Made by a program: the position numbers and the translations under genes
In this document: positions 6,123 to 8,772 of the stretch, piece by piece
Numbering within the stretch: position 1 is the first letter of the stretch
Layout of the letters: each line of letters opens with the position of its first letter
Assembly (NCBI GenBank): GCA_945873015.1
Contig: CAMCBY010000142.1
Coordinates: forward strand, 1-8,772
Direction of reading: 5' to 3'
Origin: Klebsiella pneumoniae
Lineage (GTDB): Bacteria > Pseudomonadota > Gammaproteobacteria > Ga0077536
Length of the DNA stretch: 8,772 nucleotides
Notes under the pieces: generated by a model
The model's input: the letters and a program-made list of their open reading frames with translations, nothing else
Told to the model about the DNA's origin: nothing
The model's database searches: none

Positions 6123-7241
6123 ATGTTCACTGACTATGCCCGTTATTATCTGACCTTCGGTCTGCAACTGTTGACCGCGACTGGCCTTGTGCTGGGTGGC
6201 AGTTGGGCCTGGCTCGGGTTGTCCACCTTGTTCATTTTTGCGCTGGTCGATGAACTGCTGCCGCTCGATCTTAAAGTTCGCCGGATGAGCAACCGCGCCC
6301 TGGCGAGCATTCCTTTGTGGATCTGCACGGTGAGTGGGCCGTTGCTGGTACTGGTGCTGGCCGCGTGTGCGGCCGCTGGGCATTTCACCGGTTTAGACTG
6401 GGCCGGCGCTTTGATCAGCACCGCGTGGATGTCGGTCATCGCCTACGTGCCGCCGTCCCACGAGCTTTATCACCAGCGCAGTTGGCTGGCGCAGGTCGTC
6501 GGCACCTATGGCCAGGTGGTGTATCTCGACTGCACGCGTAATGTAGGCCATACGGTCGGACATCATCTCGATGTCGGCACGCTTGCTGATTCTGATACCG
6601 CAGTGCGCGGCACGACCTTGTACAGCTTCACGCCACGCGCAGTGGTGGCGAGCACCCTCATGTCATCGCGCATCGAAAGCGACGCGCTGGAAAAGCGCGG
6701 CTATGGCCGCTGGTCATGGCGCCACAAGGCCTATAAAGCGGTGCTCGCGCAATTGGTGTTCCATACCATCGTTTACAGCATCACCGGCTGGGTGGGCGTC
6801 GCGGCGGCGCTCGGTTCAATGCTGATCGCGCGACTGTGGGTCGAGTCTTTCAATTATTTTCAGCACTACGGCATCGTGCGCGCCGAAGGCAAACCGGTAG
6901 CGCGCCGCCATGTGTGGAATCATCTTGGTTTTTTCACCCGCATCGTCGCGTTTGAGATCACCAATCACGCCGATCATCATCTCGATTCCTATATCCCCTA
7001 TTACAAGCTCAAGCCCGATACCACCGCGATACGCACACCGAATGTGTTTCTGTGTTTTCTGACCGCGCTCATCCCGCCACTGTGGCACAAGGTCATCATC
7101 ATGCCGAAACTCAAGGAGTGGGATCTGAAATTCGCGAGTGCCGAGGAACGGCAACTGGCGCGTTCGCAGAACCTTGCGGCGGGCTGGCCGGACTGGTTCA
7201 AGGACGGTGAGACCTCACATGCCGCGCGGCTCGCGGCGTAG
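6123..7241 (+). CDS. Integral-membrane diiron hydroxylase, AlkB/XylM/CymA-type
   Basis: This 372-residue protein belongs to the alkane/xylene monooxygenase family of the membrane fatty-acid-hydroxylase superfamily. Hydrophobic segments occur at about 8-26, 29-46, 60-86, 92-111, 208-236 and 306-320, as expected for a bundle in the inner membrane. The histidine boxes are present: HELYH (113-117), HTVGHH (143-148), NYFQHYG (244-250) and HADHH (282-286). These would bind two irons that activate O2 for hydroxylation of a methyl or terminal carbon. Box 2 has Gly instead of the usual Glu of EHxxGHH (GHTVGHH), and box 1 is HELYHQ instead of HELxHK. The C-terminus has ERQLARSQNLAAGWPDW, a motif I associate with this family. 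AlkB enzymes use rubredoxin, while XylM/CymA use a ferredoxin reductase; neither partner is in the window. It lies 60 bases after the dehydrogenase and 36 before the P450, in one operon. Subfamily and substrate are not resolved. Confidence 0.88.
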   Translation: MFTDYARYYLTFGLQLLTATGLVLGGSWAWLGLSTLFIFALVDELLPLDLKVRRMSNRALASIPLWICTVSGPLLVLVLAACAAAGHFTGLDWAGALISTAWMSVIAYVPPSHELYHQRSWLAQVVGTYGQVVYLDCTRNVGHTVGHHLDVGTLADSDTAVRGTTLYSFTPRAVVASTLMSSRIESDALEKRGYGRWSWRHKAYKAVLAQLVFHTIVYSITGWVGVAAALGSMLIARLWVESFNYFQHYGIVRAEGKPVARRHVWNHLGFFTRIVAFEITNHADHHLDSYIPYYKLKPDTTAIRTPNVFLCFLTALIPPLWHKVIIMPKLKEWDLKFASAEERQLARSQNLAAGWPDWFKDGETSHAARLAA

Positions 7242-7263
7242 AAAAATCAAGACTGCTTCGCTG

Positions 7264-7268
7264 AAGGA
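7264..7268 (+). promoter_or_regulatory. Ribosome binding site of the cytochrome P450
   Basis: AAGGA lies 9 bases before the ATG at 7278 and supports that start. Confidence 0.7.
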
Positions 7269-7277
7269 TAACAACCC

Positions 7278-8528
7278 ATGCCCGATACATCGCATCCCGA
7301 CATCAATCTCAGTACGCTCGAGTTCTGGGCCCGCCCCTATGAAGATCGCGAACTTAGTTTCAAATGGTTGCGCGATAATCAGCCGGTGTCCTGGCACCCG
7401 GCACCGCAGCCGCTCGCGCCCGGCCTCGAGAACACCAAGGGGTTCTGGGCCATCACGCGTTTCGATCATATCAAGGAGTTGTCGCGTAACGACTCGGTAT
7501 TTTCCTCGGCAGAAGGCGTGTTCCTCGACGACTTCCCGCAGCTCGAAACCATTCTGTCGTTCATCGTGATGGATGACCCGCGCCACAAGGCGCTGCGCAA
7601 CATCGTCCAGCACGCCTTCAGCCCACGCAACATCCGCCGCATGGAGCAGCAGATCCACGAGATGACCGAGAGTGTAATCAGCGAAGTGTCGCACCTCGGC
7701 CACGGCGACTTGTGCGAACTGGTCTTCAAACAATTGCCTGGGCGTGTATTTGCCGGCGTATTCGTCGGCATCAGCGACCCGCACAAGCGCGAGATTCTGA
7801 TTGAAGCTGCCGAGCAGCTCGGCAGTTGGGCTGACCCGAGCTATGCGCATATCGGTTCGCCGCTGGCGGTGTTCCAGGATGCTGCGCAGAAGATCATGGC
7901 CATTGCCTTTGCCGAGGCCGAGCGCTGCCGGCGCGAGCCCGACGACAATCTCATGACCTGGGTAGTTGAGGCCGATCATGAAGGTCAGCGTATGACCCAG
8001 GACGAACTCGGCGCGTTTTTTACGCTGCTGGTCGGCGCCGCCAACGACACCTCACGCCATGCGATGGCCCATGCGGTCATGAATCTGCAGAATCATCCCG
8101 AACAGAAAGCCTGGCTGCTGGAAGACTTCGAAGCGCGCATCGACAACGCGGTCGAGGAGATCCTGCGCTGGTCACCGCCCTTGATGCATTTCCGTCGCAC
8201 CGCGCTCAAGGATTTTGAACTCGAAGGCGTGACCATCAAGCAGGGCGACAAGTGTGTGTTGTGGTACTGCTCAGGCAACCGCGACGAACGCGCGGTGCCG
8301 GCGCCGGACAACTTCGACCTCAAGCGCACGCCGAACCGGCACTTGAGTTTTGGTTATGGCCCGCATTTTTGTATGGGCGCATCGCTCGGTCGGCAAATGG
8401 TCAAATCGAGCCTGCGCGAGTTCAGCAAACGTATGCCGGACCTGGTGGTCGGTGAGCCAAAAATGCTGTTGTCGAATTTCATGAACGGCGTGTTGTCGCT
8501 GGAAGGACGCTGGACACCACCGCAGTAA
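7278..8528 (+). CDS. Cytochrome P450, soluble bacterial class I
   Basis: This 416-residue protein has no signal or membrane anchor and the usual bacterial length (400-430). The heme-binding loop is FGYGPHFCMG (358-367), matching FxxGxxxCxG, with C365 as the iron ligand. The ExxR of helix K is E294-I-L-R297, followed by HFRRTAL (304-310), which resembles the region contacting heme propionate. The oxygen-activation site in helix I is GAANDTS (253-259), with Ala where AGxDT enzymes have Gly. FIVMDDPRHKALRNIV (95-110) is the usual helix C region (D-x-P-x-H-x-x-x-R). The general look, with FWAITRFDHIKE and MHFRRTA, recalls CYP125/CYP124/CYP142-like hydroxylases of steroid side chains and methyl-branched lipids, but this placement is tentative. 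It needs a ferredoxin and reductase not present here. It is the last gene of the operon, followed by a terminator, and shares the transcript with a second, unrelated hydroxylase. Confidence 0.93.
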   Translation: MPDTSHPDINLSTLEFWARPYEDRELSFKWLRDNQPVSWHPAPQPLAPGLENTKGFWAITRFDHIKELSRNDSVFSSAEGVFLDDFPQLETILSFIVMDDPRHKALRNIVQHAFSPRNIRRMEQQIHEMTESVISEVSHLGHGDLCELVFKQLPGRVFAGVFVGISDPHKREILIEAAEQLGSWADPSYAHIGSPLAVFQDAAQKIMAIAFAEAERCRREPDDNLMTWVVEADHEGQRMTQDELGAFFTLLVGAANDTSRHAMAHAVMNLQNHPEQKAWLLEDFEARIDNAVEEILRWSPPLMHFRRTALKDFELEGVTIKQGDKCVLWYCSGNRDERAVPAPDNFDLKRTPNRHLSFGYGPHFCMGASLGRQMVKSSLREFSKRMPDLVVGEPKMLLSNFMNGVLSLEGRWTPPQ

Positions 8529-8552
8529 CCCCGCCCCGGATCGGGAAGCGCG

Positions 8553-8580
8553 AAGCCGGCCTTGGTGCCGGCTTTTTTTT
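8553..8580 (+). terminator. Rho-independent terminator of the marR-P450 operon
   Basis: AAGCCGGC (8553-8560) and GCCGGCTT (8567-8574) form a perfect 8-bp stem around the loop CTTGGT, and eight T residues run from 8573 to 8580. It starts 24 bases after the P450 stop codon. This is a textbook intrinsic terminator and marks the end of the plus-strand unit. Confidence 0.92.
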
Positions 8581-8636
8581 GGCGCGCGGCAGCTGTTGAT
8601 TGCCGCAGGCCAGCAGCAGCCAGGAGAACGACGGCC

Positions 8637-8682
8637 GGCATGTTGAGCAATGCCTATTGATTGGCAATTTGAGCGATTGCTC
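8637..8682. repeat. Cluster of small inverted and direct repeats beyond the terminator
   Basis: GGCAT (8637-8641) faces ATGCC (8650-8654). GAGCAAT (8645-8651) is mirrored by ATTGCTC (8676-8682). TTGAGC occurs twice (8643-8648 and 8669-8674), 26 bases apart. Such interleaved arms could be an operator for a gene starting beyond the window, or a second weak hairpin. No promoter of good quality was found beside it. Confidence 0.3.
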
Positions 8683-8710
8683 GCCCGCGGCGCCGAACGC
8701 GCCATAAACT

Positions 8711-8772
8711 ATGCTCACGGACCCCGGTCGCAACATCCGCCCTGCCCGGCTATCGTCACTCAGTGCGAAAAC
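8711..8772 (+). CDS. Possible start of a further gene, cut by the window edge
   Basis: An ATG at 8711 opens a frame that stays open for the remaining 20 codons (MLTDPGRNIRPARLSS at its start). No ribosome binding site is visible before it and the peptide is not recognised. It is listed because the region after the terminator otherwise holds no gene; it may well be chance. Confidence 0.15.
   Translation, partial: MLTDPGRNIRPARLSSLSAK

Noticed and set aside
8479..8736. Minus-strand frame of 85 codons across the P450 end and terminator
   Set aside because: It runs through the terminator stem and the end of the P450, has low-complexity Arg/Ala/Pro sequence and no recognisable domain.

Overview
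The window is dense, GC-rich bacterial DNA with short intergenic gaps, clear Shine-Dalgarno sites and a catabolic gene set. It fits a soil or aquatic proteobacterium, perhaps a gammaproteobacterium, but no rRNA or other marker is present to settle this. No tRNA, CRISPR array, insertion sequence or phage gene was seen.

Layout: two transcription units diverge from a regulatory region at about 2401-2621. The minus-strand unit runs leftwards: an acyl-CoA dehydrogenase with a GTG start (1234-2400), a second, LCAD-type acyl-CoA dehydrogenase (86-1222), and the first 23 codons of a nitronate monooxygenase/2-nitropropane dioxygenase-family flavoprotein cut by the window edge (1-71). The plus-strand unit runs rightwards: a MarR-family regulator (2622-3119), a FadB/FadJ-like protein with an intact enoyl-CoA hydratase domain but a collapsed hydroxyacyl-CoA dehydrogenase part (3126-4811), a third acyl-CoA dehydrogenase of LCAD type (4893-6062), an integral-membrane diiron hydroxylase of the AlkB/XylM type (6123-7241) and a cytochrome P450 (7278-8528). 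A strong intrinsic terminator follows at 8553-8580. About 190 bases of mostly non-coding DNA with small repeats close the window.

How the genes may work together (inference): the two oxygenases would hydroxylate an inert alkyl or terpenoid-like substrate at a terminal or methyl carbon. After oxidation to an acid and CoA activation by enzymes not in this window, the three acyl-CoA dehydrogenases and the hydratase would carry out the first steps of beta-oxidation-like chain or ring degradation. MarR would sense the substrate or a CoA thioester and control both arms. The divergent promoters appear to overlap, with a shared -10 region lying against an 18-bp imperfect palindrome, so one bound dimer could switch both operons. 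A functional 3-hydroxyacyl-CoA dehydrogenase, a thiolase, a CoA ligase and the electron-transfer partners of both oxygenases are not seen and must be encoded elsewhere. The substrate cannot be named from the sequence.
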